Shown here one piece after another: positions 12,501 to 24,420 of a DNA stretch of 64,000 nt. A program made the translations under genes and the position numbers. How positions within the stretch are numbered: position 1 is the first letter of the stretch; the number at the start of each line of letters is the position of its first letter. This DNA is from Mytilus californianus (taxonomy: Eukaryota; Mollusca; Bivalvia; Mytilida; Mytilidae). The notes beneath the pieces were generated by a model that was not told where the DNA came from, did not search any database, and worked only from the letters and a program-made list of their open reading frames with translations. The stretch covers positions 84,322,324-84,386,323 of the forward strand of contig NW_026262723.1 of the NCBI RefSeq assembly GCF_021869535.1, written 5' to 3'.

Positions 12501-12864
12501 GACATATCCTTTGTTTTTCTATTATAGTTCGAATCTCTGCTGCTTTCCCTTTTTTCTATATCTTGTGTTATCGTTGATATCTTAGCATTAAGAAAAGATC
12601 ATTATTAATTTTGTGTTTTTATTTGATTACTATCGACAATTTTGTGTAATTCATAAGAAAATGAAATTATCGCCTTTTTTGGTAGTTTTATCTGTTTCAT
12701 TGCATATTTTGGCATATTCGTATAATATGAAAAGTGCAATCGAGAAGTGGATTCAAACATTTTTTCCTTCATAAGCAATATGTTTTTAAATTACTGGAAA
12801 ATTACTTCGTTTATGCATTTTTTTGCCAATAATGGACACATTTCTGAATCATATTCCTTATTCT

Positions 12865-12998
12865 GTAAGTTTCTTATGAAAATGCCTATACCAAGTCAGG
12901 AATATGACAATTGTTTTCCATTCGTTCCGTTGGTTGATAAGGTCTAACGTTTGATTTTGTCAGTTTTAATGGACTTCGAGTTAAGTATTTTTGTTATA
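12865..12998 (+). mobile_element. detached 3' tail of a Penelope-like element (subfamily B), diverged
   Basis: Shows atgcctataccaagtcagga followed by a ttccattcgtt patch, then gacttcgagttaagtatttt. These are the landmarks of the tail family in the order found at 31.2-31.4 kb. Point changes are frequent, so this is an old copy. Confidence 0.55.
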
Positions 12999-13174
12999 TT
13001 TATTTTCAAGCGATTTTGTATTAATTTTCATTTACTATTTATATTACTTACTTGACTGTATAGATCTGTTTGGATAGTAGTGTAGAGAATTAAGTGGTTA
13101 TTAAGTTCGCAAATAATACGATATCATTAAGAAAGGAACTGTTATTGAGAAAATTCGTCACAACAATAATTGAA

Positions 13175-13257
13175 GTATGAGACACAATGGATTAGCGTTA
13201 ATACGTTAAAAAGATAATCTTTTTAACGAACTCACGCTTATCGATTGTATCTCAAAC
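13175..13257. repeat. long imperfect palindrome with a perfect 12-bp core stem
   Basis: The core CGTTAAAAAGAT (13204-13215) is followed after a single A by its exact reverse complement (13217-13228). Outer arms extend the pairing: GTATGAGACACAATGGATTAGCG on the left matches the complement of the right arm (ending CTCAAAC) at most positions. This gives an 83-base foldback structure. It may be a decayed miniature element or a transcribed hairpin. Confidence 0.6.
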
Positions 13258-15169
13258 AGCAATTCGATGCGTTGAATTAAGGCTTGTTTCCGGGCAAACC
13301 ATAATTGTTAACACTTAAGAGTTAAATGTTTCAAAAGAAAGGTTTCCTTCACAAAAAATTTTGATTTGATACTTGGAAAGGATAAATTTTTATTTTTAAA
13401 TAATGACCAGAAAGATTTGTTCTTCTTTGGTCATTTGTTTTTACTCTTTTTTATTGGCGAATACATTTTTTTTTTACAAGCCAGTTAGAATATTGTTATA
13501 ACATTGACGGTACCAATTTTACTGCATCAGATAAACATTCCGACGATTATAAATGACTCTTCAGTGATGCTCGAGGCCAAACTATTTCAAAGTTTAAACC
13601 CTCATGCAAACGTAGTAGAGCTGATCAAATAAAAAAGGACCAAAAGTAAAGCCAAACCAAGGAATGATAAGAAATCTGACGATTCGGGTACTTTTATATT
13701 TATTTAAGATTGTATTTTTTTTATGCTTTCATTAATGGATTTTGTGGTAAGCGGCAAAGAATAGATAATTACCTTAAAATCTTTTTATAGGTGGATAAAC
13801 TATAAAGAAATACTATTTCAAATGTATAAAGTATTTCTTTTAAGTAATTTATTATTCATAACATTGCATAACAAACTCATTGATCATATCACCAGCATGA
13901 CGAGAAGAGTTCAATTACGTATCCTTCCCCATTGGAGATAATTCTTATGCCCTTTAAATTGATAACTTAATTAAAATACCCATTATTTTTACTTCCCTTT
14001 ACTACACATTTTTCTGTCCATGGGAATGTGTTGAATGCAGTAGATCACCAGAGGATTATTCCAAAATTACATTTCAAAATACAAGTCGCATAGTATGTAT
14101 GAAGGACTTCCTTAAGTATACAATTATATTCATTGTCTCAAACTAAGTTGAATGCAGATAGAATATCCAACTTAAAGTAATTCAGGAAAGATCCAAATAT
14201 TTACCATAAACCATTGATTATATTATCCACCATGCACAGAGAAGTAAATGTTCTTATTCCTTTCTCATAGATTATCCTTATCCCCGTTGTATTGACAATA
14301 AAAGCATGGGCAAAGGTAGATGACTGTTGTTCAAATCTCGAAAATTCCTTTTGGATATACAAACCAAGTAAGGAAAAGGCATGAACTCCAAGAGGAGGTA
14401 TATATTCTAGTCCTGGTATCTATGCTGAGTTTATTCATGTATTATCCACCAACGAATCCAGACTTAGTCAACAGGTCATGAAAGGGGAATAGGACACAGT
14501 CGGTGAATGTAAAGATCAGACGGTGGAGATAATTTTCATTCTGATAAAAATACTAAAGTAAAATAATTCAAACCATTATGGCTTTTTTTTTTCGTCAAGA
14601 CGATTAGAAAAAATTTAATACCGAATGACATCTTTCATTAGATTATCCTTTTTGATACGATCGTTTTCCTAATGATCCTTAACTATTCAAACGTAAAAGA
14701 TGATCACGAACTTTGTTTGATGAATTAATAAAGCCAGTGAATGTACGGTCAGTTATCACGTTCATATCCCAAAAGCGTGACTATATAAATAATAAGGACA
14801 TGTGGTAAATCTGATTAAAATACAGATCATGTGTCCAAGCTTTGTCGGATAAGTACGCACCTTAAATAAGTTGAAGGCTGATGTAATAATTACCTGAACA
14901 AAAAGTAAAACGGAGTGTTTTCAGATCCTTGTAAGCAAAGCTTTGACACAGGATCTGTAGTTTAATCAGATTTGACATGTGGTATGGTTACAATGCTCCG
15001 TAGAACGAAGAACAAGGATGGAGACAACTACAGGTCAATGTACTGCCTTTGATAATCAGCCAAACACATATAGTATGGTAAGCTATTAAAGGACCCTTCA
15101 CAGCAAAAATGAAGCTATTCAAAGGTGACAACTAACGAACTGATTTAAGTATACAACATTAACGAACAA
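13258..15169. other. gene-free stretch
   Basis: AT-rich sequence with no supported exon, RNA gene or clear repeat. Short poly-T and poly-A tracts only. Confidence 0.4.
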
Positions 15170-15405
15170 TAATTCCGAAGAGTTGTGTCAAATATGGCTT
15201 ATGCAATCTGTACCTAGGGTAGACAAATCTTAGTGTTTGAATATTTCAACATTTTATAAACCATAAATTTACAGGAGATGAACATATCAAAGATATTGCA
15301 TGTCACCATACCAGTGATGAATACAACAATGGTGATACCCTCGGGGACAAAAGTGGCATGGACCCAGTGGTTGTAAAAAGTCATCAAAGATACCAGGATT
15401 AAAAT
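15170..15405 (-). repeat. GACGCGCG-family repeat, body segment in reverse orientation
   Basis: The segment holds the body part of the same interspersed repeat: ccgaagagttgtgtcaaata, ataaatttacaggagatgaa, gtgataccctcggggac and gacccagtggttgtaaaaa, ending at agataccaggatt. The cgcgttt core that normally follows has been lost. Confidence 0.6.
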
Positions 15406-16199
15406 GAGATAGCAACCAATCGACATAAGAAATTAAAAGATATCTAGAGGCCAAAAAACAATTCTCATCAAAAGATAGGTGTATATGCAACATAGCAAGC
15501 CTTAAATCGTGCCAAGTTGCCAATATTGATTGAATTTTTCCGGAACTTTCAAAGATCTGTTCAAAATCAACACCAAATTCTTAAAATAACTACACAAAAA
15601 AAAAAACATGACAACCACTGACGAGCATCTTGACTTTGGACAGATACAGGAGTATGTGGCGGGTTTAACAAGTTTTTGATGACTCAACCTTTAGCCTATT
15701 AACCCTGAAATATACACTTACAAAGAGCACTTACGAAACATACAATGAAAAGCGGTACACGAAAAGCCCTTAACGGATTAATAGATAACAAAACACAAAA
15801 ATAAAAAAAAATGTTATACCGTATCAAAGATTGCACGCATAAACGGAAAACAAACTCTCAAAGTACTTAACATAATGTTATTAAATGATGCCGTCCTACA
15901 AGTTACTGTACTTCAGAGAGGATTTCATACAGAAAGGACATTTCAAAAACGTGTTAGCTTTATAAAAAATAAACCGTAAAAACCTGCTAATGAAATGCCA
16001 TTTTTCAATAAATTAAATTCTTACCGGGTGAATCTTACTAAGTGTACCACAATAAATCCGTATATTTGTGATAAATTTAGTAATTTTTTCTTATCTATTT
16101 ATGAAAATGTTACCTTCATTGAATTGTTTGAGACGCTGCTACAAACACACACACAATCAAGTAAGTTGTATTAATAAAATTTAAAATAAAAACTATTGA

Positions 16200-16470
16200 T
16201 TTCGTGCTACCGAAGCGCAAAATATTCTGGATTTTTCACCAGTAACGCTCAAGCACAAACATTTAAAAGGCTATATGAGACTAAAACACATGAACAGCTA
16301 TATGACCAAAAATGGACCTGAAATGCCAAAATCTAAAGTAAACTTTGACTGATGGAGTTGGAACTTAAGTTTCTTAATAATTTATAAATGTATCAACGTA
16401 GAATTTACGAAAAGTTTGTTATAAATCATACCAATACTGAAGAAATTAAAAAGCGAAACTGTAATGACTG
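16200..16470 (+). repeat. diverged interspersed repeat (accagtaacgctcaa type)
   Basis: It shares ordered landmarks with copies at 21.0, 23.2 and 28.4 kb: accaggaacgctcaaagcc-like, atagc-atgaccaaaag-like, a gatggagttg-aac-t-agtttctt patch, then aagtttgttataaatcat. It is non-coding. The best copy is at 23.2 kb. Confidence 0.55.
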
Positions 16471-17590
16471 CAACATAAATAGTTGAACCTACATTAATCA
16501 GAGTTCCAGAAGAGTTTGTTTGACTTGCTCACCAAATTTTTTTTAGGAAGTTTGCTTAATCACTGTAATCAAGGTTTATATTTGAAGACAATGGTTAGGC
16601 AGACTTTGTATACATCATTGCAAGGTTTATTAGATTGGATGCTTCATTTGACTTGATATGATCTCAAAAAGTACACTCACATTTTATTTGCACGATTTTC
16701 TATTTATTCTCTAGTGTTTAGATTGTACTTTATGCTTTTTTCTTATAGAGATACGGGTTAAAATTAGTCTCGGTGATATAAAATTTGAGATTGTATTTCA
16801 TTTACCAAAATCGCCATTAGATTCGAATATATTTGTAAAATGATTGAGTGTTGAAGTTGTACATACCAGTACCAGCAACAGAGAAGGATAAACCGAGGGA
16901 ATGAAATTGAAATAGATGCAATGCAATGAACGAGAAATGTAAAGTGAGATGAGACACTATAGGAACCAAATGTTGGTTGTTACATGAAATTTCTGGCTAG
17001 AACATTAATTCTCATCATCGGCCTCAGATGAGCTATTCTTAACGAATGGTTTCGAAGGGGTCTCTTCGTGATAGGAGCGTTGCATTCTTCCAACACGCTT
17101 TGCATTGATTGATAAACCCTGCCCTTTGAGTGGACTCCTGTGCTATGTGTAGAATTATACAAAGTGAAAACTGAACTATTGATTATTTAAAGTCCACCTA
17201 TCTACCAATAAAAACACATCCATTGAAAACATTATTAGAAAAAACATAATATATATAAAAAAAAATACAAATATATTGCAGTAATTGCAATTAATGAAGT
17301 ATGTATGTTTCTTGTTTGGTTTTGTCAAATATTGATGAGTTCTGGTCTAAGATTACGAAACTCAAATGGATTTTGAAATTAATAAAACGATACAAGATTT
17401 GTATATCCTGAATATCGGTTTCTTACTCAAACCTATTATCAAGAATTCAATTTCGACAAAATTAACTGAAACTATATATTTCTAATAAAATGAATTCTGT
17501 TAAAGTTGAAAAATTTCAGGCAACTAGTTTACAAGAATTCAAAATTTTACAGCATATTATTATTCAGTACATATATTTTATATACCTGAT

Positions 17591-17610
17591 GATATATATA
17601 TATATATATT
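17591..17610. repeat. (TA)n microsatellite
   Basis: A short uninterrupted TA dinucleotide run in AT-rich, gene-free DNA. Similar shorter runs occur near 21.68 and 32.17 kb. Confidence 0.7.
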
Positions 17611-17999
17611 AATGATCAGCTTTTTCATCAAATCAGCTTATCGTTATGTTACAAGTAATTATAAAAGATAAGAATAGGAATATCATTTCAGTTGATCCGC
17701 ATTTGCTTTACTAAAACACTTAGACTTAGAAGATGTAAATAACGATATTTGACCTTAAAATCGAAATCCGCAAATATGGTAACAGTTCTTAATTATTATT
17801 TATAATGATATGGTCCTATTGGTATTATGATCTGTGTAATTTTATCTATTTCCATGTTGAACATAGACAAGGTGCCAGAAGATGATCCAGACGACAAACA
17901 TCATTTGAACATTAAGTATTGTGAGGTAAATTGTTTATTTTTTTGTCTGCAAAACGTCTCAAGAGTAGCTGATTAAGGTAATACAATTATCGCATGGGG

Positions 18000-18190
18000 C
18001 TATTTTCTTTTCCAGAGCGCCTGAGCTCAACTCCGATTTATGATGGGGTTCGTGTTTTTATATGTGATGTTTTGTGGACTGTTCTTTGTCATTTTTCTTT
18101 TGACCATTGCGTTGTCTGCTTTTCTTTGACTTGTGTTTTTTTGGTTCTCCGCCCATTTTTCTTTTTACATTTTCAAACCCGCTATAGATG
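18000..18190 (+). mobile_element. detached 3' tail of a Penelope-like element (subfamily A)
   Basis: The sequence runs gagcgcctgag, atggggttcgtgttt, tgtgatgttttgtgga, tttgtcatttttcttttgac and cattgcgttgtct. This follows the tail after the reverse transcriptase relics at 26.8 and 58.7 kb. The short open frame here is a by-product of the T-rich tail and not a gene. Confidence 0.6.
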
Positions 18191-18249
18191 GAGAAAATCT
18201 TACATATGCGCATAATAACGAGATCTACTTACTGTCTATTTACACCAGA

Positions 18250-19140
18250 ACTGGTAGATGACTTATTATAAGAGTTATTGTCCTTAGATTACGACTTTTT
18301 TTTCAATTTTTGCCGATAATCTTTAAAACCATAACAATACAATACAATTTTATTCTCTAAAAACCAATACAATCAAAGGTACAGAGAATGACATGCAAAA
18401 ACAATATACAAATAATACATAGTATGGTAGAGGTGAGTTAACATTGTTGGAGTATGAGATACAATATGAAAAAAAAAAAAATAAATAAAAACAACAACAT
18501 TGTAGTGTGGTTTAGCCAGGAGAACCGATTTTCTCGATGATTATTTTGATCAGTTTACACGTCAGTCTTTTAAGAAGATAACAGATAAATAAAAACTTAT
18601 ATAATTAATACTTAACTGATCATCAGGACAAGATTTACAAATTTGTGAATTTGGCCAAAAATCGTTGGTCAACTCTTTTTAGGTGTAATACCCCCTAAAT
18701 GACGATTTTTGACAATTTTAGCATTACCGACCAAATTATTTTCCAACCAAAGTAGATAAAGTAAAACTGTAAACAGCCCATATGACAAGCAAAACAAGAT
18801 CTGCAAATTTATCAAACATGGCCAGACTTTCCTGTCGACTCTTATTATGAGTTACTGTCTTTAAATGATGGTTGTTATCCATTTTTGCATGTTATACAAA
18901 TACTATAAGGATAAATAAGAATGTAAACAGCAAAAAGAAGAAAGTGGACGCGAAATTGTACACATAAACAATGATCAGCAGTACAAGATCTACATAAGTC
19001 AATTGTAAGTCCACTTTTTTGGAAGTTATTGCCTCAAATGACAATTTTAACCAATGTTTGTATTATGGGCAGAAACATAAGTAGATAGAAGAAAACTGAA
19101 AACAGGAACAACAGGAAAAAATACAATCAAGATCGCGATC
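18250..19140 (+). repeat. degenerate tandem repeat, roughly 150-190-bp units
   Basis: A motif series recurs in order: acaagat(c/t)tacaaattt, then gtca-ctctttt(a)ggagttattgtc-like, then taaatgacgattttt, then a-aagtaaaactgtaaacag. Starts of the AGAT(C/T) landmark are near 18631, 18797, 18986 and 19128, giving uneven periods of 166, 189 and about 142. Units differ by many substitutions. I have an impression of similar arrays in other bivalve DNA, but cannot test it here. Confidence 0.55.
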
Positions 19141-20079
19141 CTAGTTATAAATAATATGTTAGTCTTCAAAAGTTGAAAATGCATATAGATTCAAGTGAAC
19201 ATCACGTTCTTTAATTATGTTTTTTTTTTTTTTTTAACTATTTGAATATTAAGTGATTGCTAATTGAAAACATGTACTTTTTTAATTAATCAACCAATCA
19301 ACCGGGAATGAAAACAACACAAAGTTCATCGCCCTGAACGAGCTTTGTGTAAATTCTTGAACCCGGTGTTTATGAAATTCAGTTGGGATAATAATATTTA
19401 ATATCTAGTGTTCCTTGTGTTATTTCGTCGTTCAGACGTTGTCTAGCAAATTATTGATAAACCAATAGACTCGTCAAATTTTATACAATTAGTAGTAAAA
19501 TTATACGCAATAACCTGGGTATCTTTGATTTTTAATTGCTATCACTGATACGACATCATTGCAGGTGAACTTCCAATCTCTGAGGGTGTTCTATGATTAA
19601 TGTCCAGTACTTTCATAATGATTTTAATTAAAATTCATTTTCATCCGAGTTATTTCTTGGAGACAGTGTTATAAGTCTCAAATTTGCAATTTTCCCGCAA
19701 ATTTTCAAAACAGAAATTAAACGAATATCGTAGCGACTGCGTAACAGGGAGATAATTGAAATGTTGAAAATCACAAGGTCAGAAACAAAATATTTTGTTC
19801 ATAAGTATATTGATCATGATTCAGATTACATATCGGTTGTATGGCCAATATTTTATACATTTTGAACAGTTCCCTACGCTGAAAATGGGATTTTGCTCCG
19901 AATTGAACAAAAATTAACTGAATATGAATATAAGAAGTGAAAAAAGTCTGATTTCCTTTGAATCTTTAAATATTCAAAGCCTATATAGCCTCTCTTCTAT
20001 AACATTATATCATGAAATATATTGTAAAATGGTTGAACACTTAATTCCAGTTCAATATTAAAACAAACACATGTCGGGC

Positions 20080-20225
20080 CTTTTGTAGCCGACCATACGG
20101 TATGGGTTTTTCTCATTGTTGAAGACTGTACGGTTGCTTATAATTGCTAACATCCTTTTCATTTGAACTTTGGTGGATAGTTGTCTCATTGGCAATCATA
20201 CCACATCTCCTTATTTTTATACAGA
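20080..20225 (+). mobile_element. retroelement 3' end of the GTGGATAGTTGTCTCATTGG type
   Basis: The segment reads gccgaccatacggtatgggt, tctcattgttgaagactgta, cggttgc-tataattgct, then the GTGGATAGTTGTCTCATTGG block and catacccacatc-like end. The same series ends the retroelement tails at 32.4-33.0 and, more diverged, at 39.3-39.7 kb. Confidence 0.65.
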
Positions 20226-20465
20226 ATATATTTACATATATATTCTATGTTAATTTAACATTGAACTGTATGTAAGTTTTTTATCATTTTACAACATGTA
20301 TCATGATATACTCTGTGTCACCGGTGAGTAGGGTGATAACAAATTTAGGCAACTATTGTGCTCCATGTTTATTTTGCCCAAACTTTCATAAATTAGTCAT
20401 GATCTTGCATAATATATATATAACGGAGATGTGGGTTATACCTCAATTACTTAGATAGCAAAAAA

Positions 20466-20670
20466 GTATTTAAAAAAATACCGAATTGCAAAGTAAATTA
20501 AAAAAAGAAAAAAGTCTACAAAATCTGACAAAATCAAATGTTAAACTATATCAACCAACAAAACGAATGGAAAACAACTGTCATATTTCTGACTTAGTAC
20601 AGGCATTTTCCGAAGAAAATGGCTTGTTATCTGGTTTTATAGCTAGCTAAACCTTCAACTTGCATGACAG
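20466..20670 (-). mobile_element. detached 3' tail of a Penelope-like element (subfamily B)
   Basis: Reverse-orientation copy with accgaattgcaaagtaaat, acaaaatc-gacaaaatcaaa, tgtcatatttctgacttagt, acaggcattttccgaag and ctggttttatagctagctaa in order. It matches the complement of the tail at 31.2-31.4 kb. Confidence 0.65.
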
Positions 20671-20989
20671 TTGTTTATAGCTCCGTTATTTTGACAAAAT
20701 TGGGCGAGCAACCCAAACAGACATAATTGGTTAATGTGACAATATTTGGGATCCAGCAGCCAAAATTATGAAAACATACATCACAAATACACAATACAAC
20801 TGACTGAATGTTAATATTCAGACACACATAGAAATAAATATGACAAAGACGCCAATAAAAATGTAAATAAAGTTGATCAATAGTAAATATGACAAAGACG
20901 CCAACAAAATTCTGTTCGTATACAGTAGATAAAAACATAATGCCCTTCTAGCACACACATTCCCGGTAAAGTACAAATTAAGTAAAATA

Positions 20990-21165
20990 TAAATACAAGG
21001 GTTAACAATATGAAAACAACACTGTAAAAACCCTCTTGCGTCCAAAGCATACATCTAGACCCTACTGCACCAGGAATGTTCAAAGCCAAAACCCCGATAG
21101 CTTGATGCAAAAATACCGAGTCATGACAAGAGTCATACGACCAAAAGGAACATTATAGCGCAAAG
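20990..21165 (+). repeat. diverged interspersed repeat (accaggaa..ctcaaagcc type)
   Basis: It holds gcgtccaaagcatac, accaggaatgttcaaagcc and a tacgaccaaaaggaac patch in the same order as the copy at 23.2 kb. It is shorter and more mutated. It is followed at 21220-21247 by an 8-bp stem hairpin (CCTTAGCG...CGCTAAGG). Confidence 0.5.
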
Positions 21166-22039
21166 ACTTTTTTTTTCGACTTTAAACATTTTATTTCACT
21201 ACTGGTTGTGAACAATGTCCCTTAGCGCTACAACAATGACGCTAAGGTTCCTCCCTGTGATATTAATTGCTAATGAAACCAGGGGATTTAATTAGCAAAA
21301 TAGATCATATATTTATATTCTGTGTTAGTTGCATTTTACAAAGTATTCATACGAGCACACAATACATATACATTTTTCAGTTATCCTATATATAAACAAT
21401 CATATGAGAAAGAAAAAAAATCCAGATTGTTGTCCGTCATTTGTTTTGATATAAAAAAATTCTAGTTAAAACCGAAAGTAGAATTTACCAAACAAGCATG
21501 GTTGGCCACATGGCTAGACAAATAATTTCATGAAATGGTAAGTAGTTTATTATAGTCATCAAGTTAGTTATCAAATGTGTAAATTTTTAAACTTAGAATA
21601 ATCGAATATTTCATCAGGTAAGTAAAAAATGAAGTATATAAAAGAGATCAAGGAAGGAGCTATTGACCCCTCTTGATTGATATATATATATAGATATAAA
21701 AGATACTTCAGCACCTAGAATCTTTACCTCAAGACCATCTTGTATTATTTGTGAAGTAGATCTTTTAGGTCCTGGTACTTATCTTTTAACTTTTTGAGAA
21801 AAAGGAAAAGACATTTTTCTTTGACAAAACCCTGGCTCTGTAATTTTTTGCCTAGATACCGATGGCCTTTTACAAACACAAAAATCAAAAGACATCTAGA
21901 AGTCAACATATCAGGTTTTAATATCAGCCTAAAAGCAAATCAGAATCACCAAAATTTTATAAACACAACCATGTGCTTTTCTTTCCGTTGTTATTTCTTC
22001 TACAATAACGACGTGTCAAGTGGTGCAAGTTCTGCTTAG

Positions 22040-22135
22040 AAATAACCGAAAAAAAAAAAGTAAAATAACAAAAATACCGAACTCCAAGGAAAATTCAAAA
22101 CGGAATGTCCCTTATCAAATAAACAAAAGTTCAAA
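22040..22135 (-). mobile_element. fragment of a Penelope-like 3' tail (subfamily B)
   Basis: Only the very end of the tail is present in reverse orientation: agtaaaataacaaaaatacc, gaactccaaggaaaattcaa, acggaatgtcccttatcaaa. Its polarity matches the tail end at 31.3 kb. Confidence 0.6.
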
Positions 22136-23199
22136 ATTCATAGAACTAGCAACTGAAGCGCCTTTGAATTCGGGGTGCACGAACCAAGAAAATGCATCGA
22201 TTTCATAAAAGTGTGAAATCACGAAACACTTTTTTTAAAAAGAAAAATCTGAAAAAGAACACGTATTAGTTGTAGTTAAATAAGAACCATGAGTAGTAAT
22301 AACAAAAACTATCGCTACTCTATGAACAAATGCAAAGATTAACCAATTGATGATAGCGATTATAAAACTGTTTGATGATGCTATCAGTTTAGAATAGATA
22401 TAACCTTTTTACTTTTTGTAATTTCGGATTTAATTCGGAGGAATGTGTTATAATATTTTCCCGGTCGTTACTTGTTAATGTATAATTAACATGAAACGTC
22501 TTAATCAAATGCTCTTTGAACGTTAGTTAAGGTAAACGGAATATATACCACTCTTGACTGACAAGCATTTTTCATTACCATTAATGTATTGGACATTTGA
22601 ATTACCTGAAACTATGTTTAATTAATTTAGCAGACAAAAAACACTTTCTGTATCGATCAGTTTGGGTTTACAACATTTAACGATTTAAGATTTGTATTAA
22701 CTTATTAATGTATAAATGGTTTAATGCATAACTTCGTTTATTTTTATGAAATATTTGTATTTATCATTTATAGATTTCGTTGTAAAATATATTTCTGATG
22801 GTTTTTTTTATCAGGAAAATTTAATAAAGAAAACTTCCTTATTTTAAGTTTGCTAAGTAAAAAACGTTGTTCCCGTGATGCTAAGTTAAAATATGCAAAA
22901 CACCAGTTATTCAAGACGGTGATCGTTACAAGACCATACACAATCAGGATATAAGGATTGAGATGGTGGTTACGACTATTAGAACATATAATGTGATATC
23001 ATCTGAAAAACAATGGAAAGAATGACTTTGTTGACATGAAATTTCATTGATATCTTCATTTTCAGTAAAAAACTGTATAAAAAATGTTGAATAAATCGAA
23101 ACACTAAAGTTGTTCTACTCCTAGGTATAGATTGCCTAAGACGTATTTGACACAACTTTTTGGAATATTTGGGTTTTAAAGCTCTACAAAAAATGAAAA
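22136..23199. other. gene-free stretch
   Basis: No exon, RNA gene or repeat copy can be supported. The sequence is AT-rich with poly-T tracts. Confidence 0.4.
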
Positions 23200-23600
23200 A
23201 ACAACACGTTATAAATTTAATGCGTCCAAAGCGCTTTTCTGGTTTACCTTCACCAGGAACGCTCAAAGCCGAATATTTGAAAGCCAAGGATGTATAAAAA
23301 CCGAAACAGTTGAATAGCAATATGACCAAAAGTACCTAAAAATAACCAAATCCATCTCAGGTCAACTTTGCCTGAGGGAGTTGAAACCTCAGTTTCTTTA
23401 TAACTTCAAAAACGGACAATTTTAGAAATTTTTGTTATAAATCATTTCAGTACAACTTTGCATTTGATTAGGCATTCCAAATGTTTTGATTTGAGCGCCA
23501 CTGATGAATTTGTGGTAGAAGAATCGCGCCTCTGGCGTCAAAAAATATAAACCCGGGATCTTTGATGAGTTTCTTTTTAAGCCTGATAAAATTGATGTGA
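23200..23600 (+). repeat. best copy of the caaagcgctttt/accaggaacgctcaaagcc repeat
   Basis: This is the clearest copy of a repeat seen four times. Landmarks are gcgtccaaagcgcttttctg, ttcaccaggaacgctcaaag, gaaacagttgaatagcaata, atctcaggtcaactttgcct, gagggagttgaaacctcagt and gttataaatcatttcagtac. It ends in ccactgatgaatttgtggta, then cgcgcctctggcgtc, which is a mutated version of the GACGCGCG core. This suggests the two repeat families share a 3' module. Confidence 0.6.
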
Positions 23601-23869
23601 ATAGTTTAGAGAGGCTTCGTGGAGTACTATATCCGATATAATACCTGTAAGTTTGAATGTGGATTTGGTTTTCAAACATAAGTTGTACAATGAATGTTTC
23701 GAAAGGCGTGGTCAATATAGCTTCGTGCCATTGTGATGAATACCCAACGGCTTCTGTATAAAATGAAGAATGTCATCAAGGGAAACAACATGAAGAGAAG
23801 GTGATGTATAATGACAATTACTTGTTAGTATGATTATGTAAATGTGACGTATCTAATATATTAGTCATG

Positions 23870-24420
23870 TCTAGAGATAAGAGGACACCTGCTATTTCAG
23901 ACGACACAGTGTCCTTGATGACGTTTGTATCGGACCATTATACTGGGCGACGCCCGAGCCATTATTAGTTTAGATCGTCGTAGTTTCATGCAACTGGGCG
24001 GTTAATAACTATAACAATGATCCAAATTCATCAAAATCATCCAAAAAGACATAAAAAGAAAACTGTAGAGGGTTTTACGCTAAACAATATGATAACGTCA
24101 TACGGATCTGGCAATACCGTCGGTAATCTTCTTGTATTTTAAAGCTGAATTTTTCTTAATTAATTCTTCTACTAGTCATATGGATTTTGTCGACATAGTT
24201 CCGCAGATATAAAATTAAGCAGGTGTGGTAAGAATGTCAATGACACAACTATCAACCAAACACAAAATAATAAGGATATACACTATGTCGACAGGGAAAG
24301 CGCCCCTTGCGATGCATGCATCACCCGCCATGCGAAATCACACTCACTCAAAATTTCACAATCGGGAATATGTCATGGTTGGTCAGATCACACGACTATA
24401 CTGGTATCTAAAGATCTAAG
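23870..24420 (+). repeat. GC-richer unexplained block, possible retroelement remnant
   Basis: Base composition rises here (gcgacgcccgagcc, cgccccttgcgatgcatgc) against an AT-rich background. The gtcgacagggaaagcgcccc patch and the cgggaatatgtcatggttgg patch look like conserved element sequence. The 64-residue frame at 24225-24419 has no motif I recognise. No other copy is evident in this window, so the call is weak. Confidence 0.3.
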
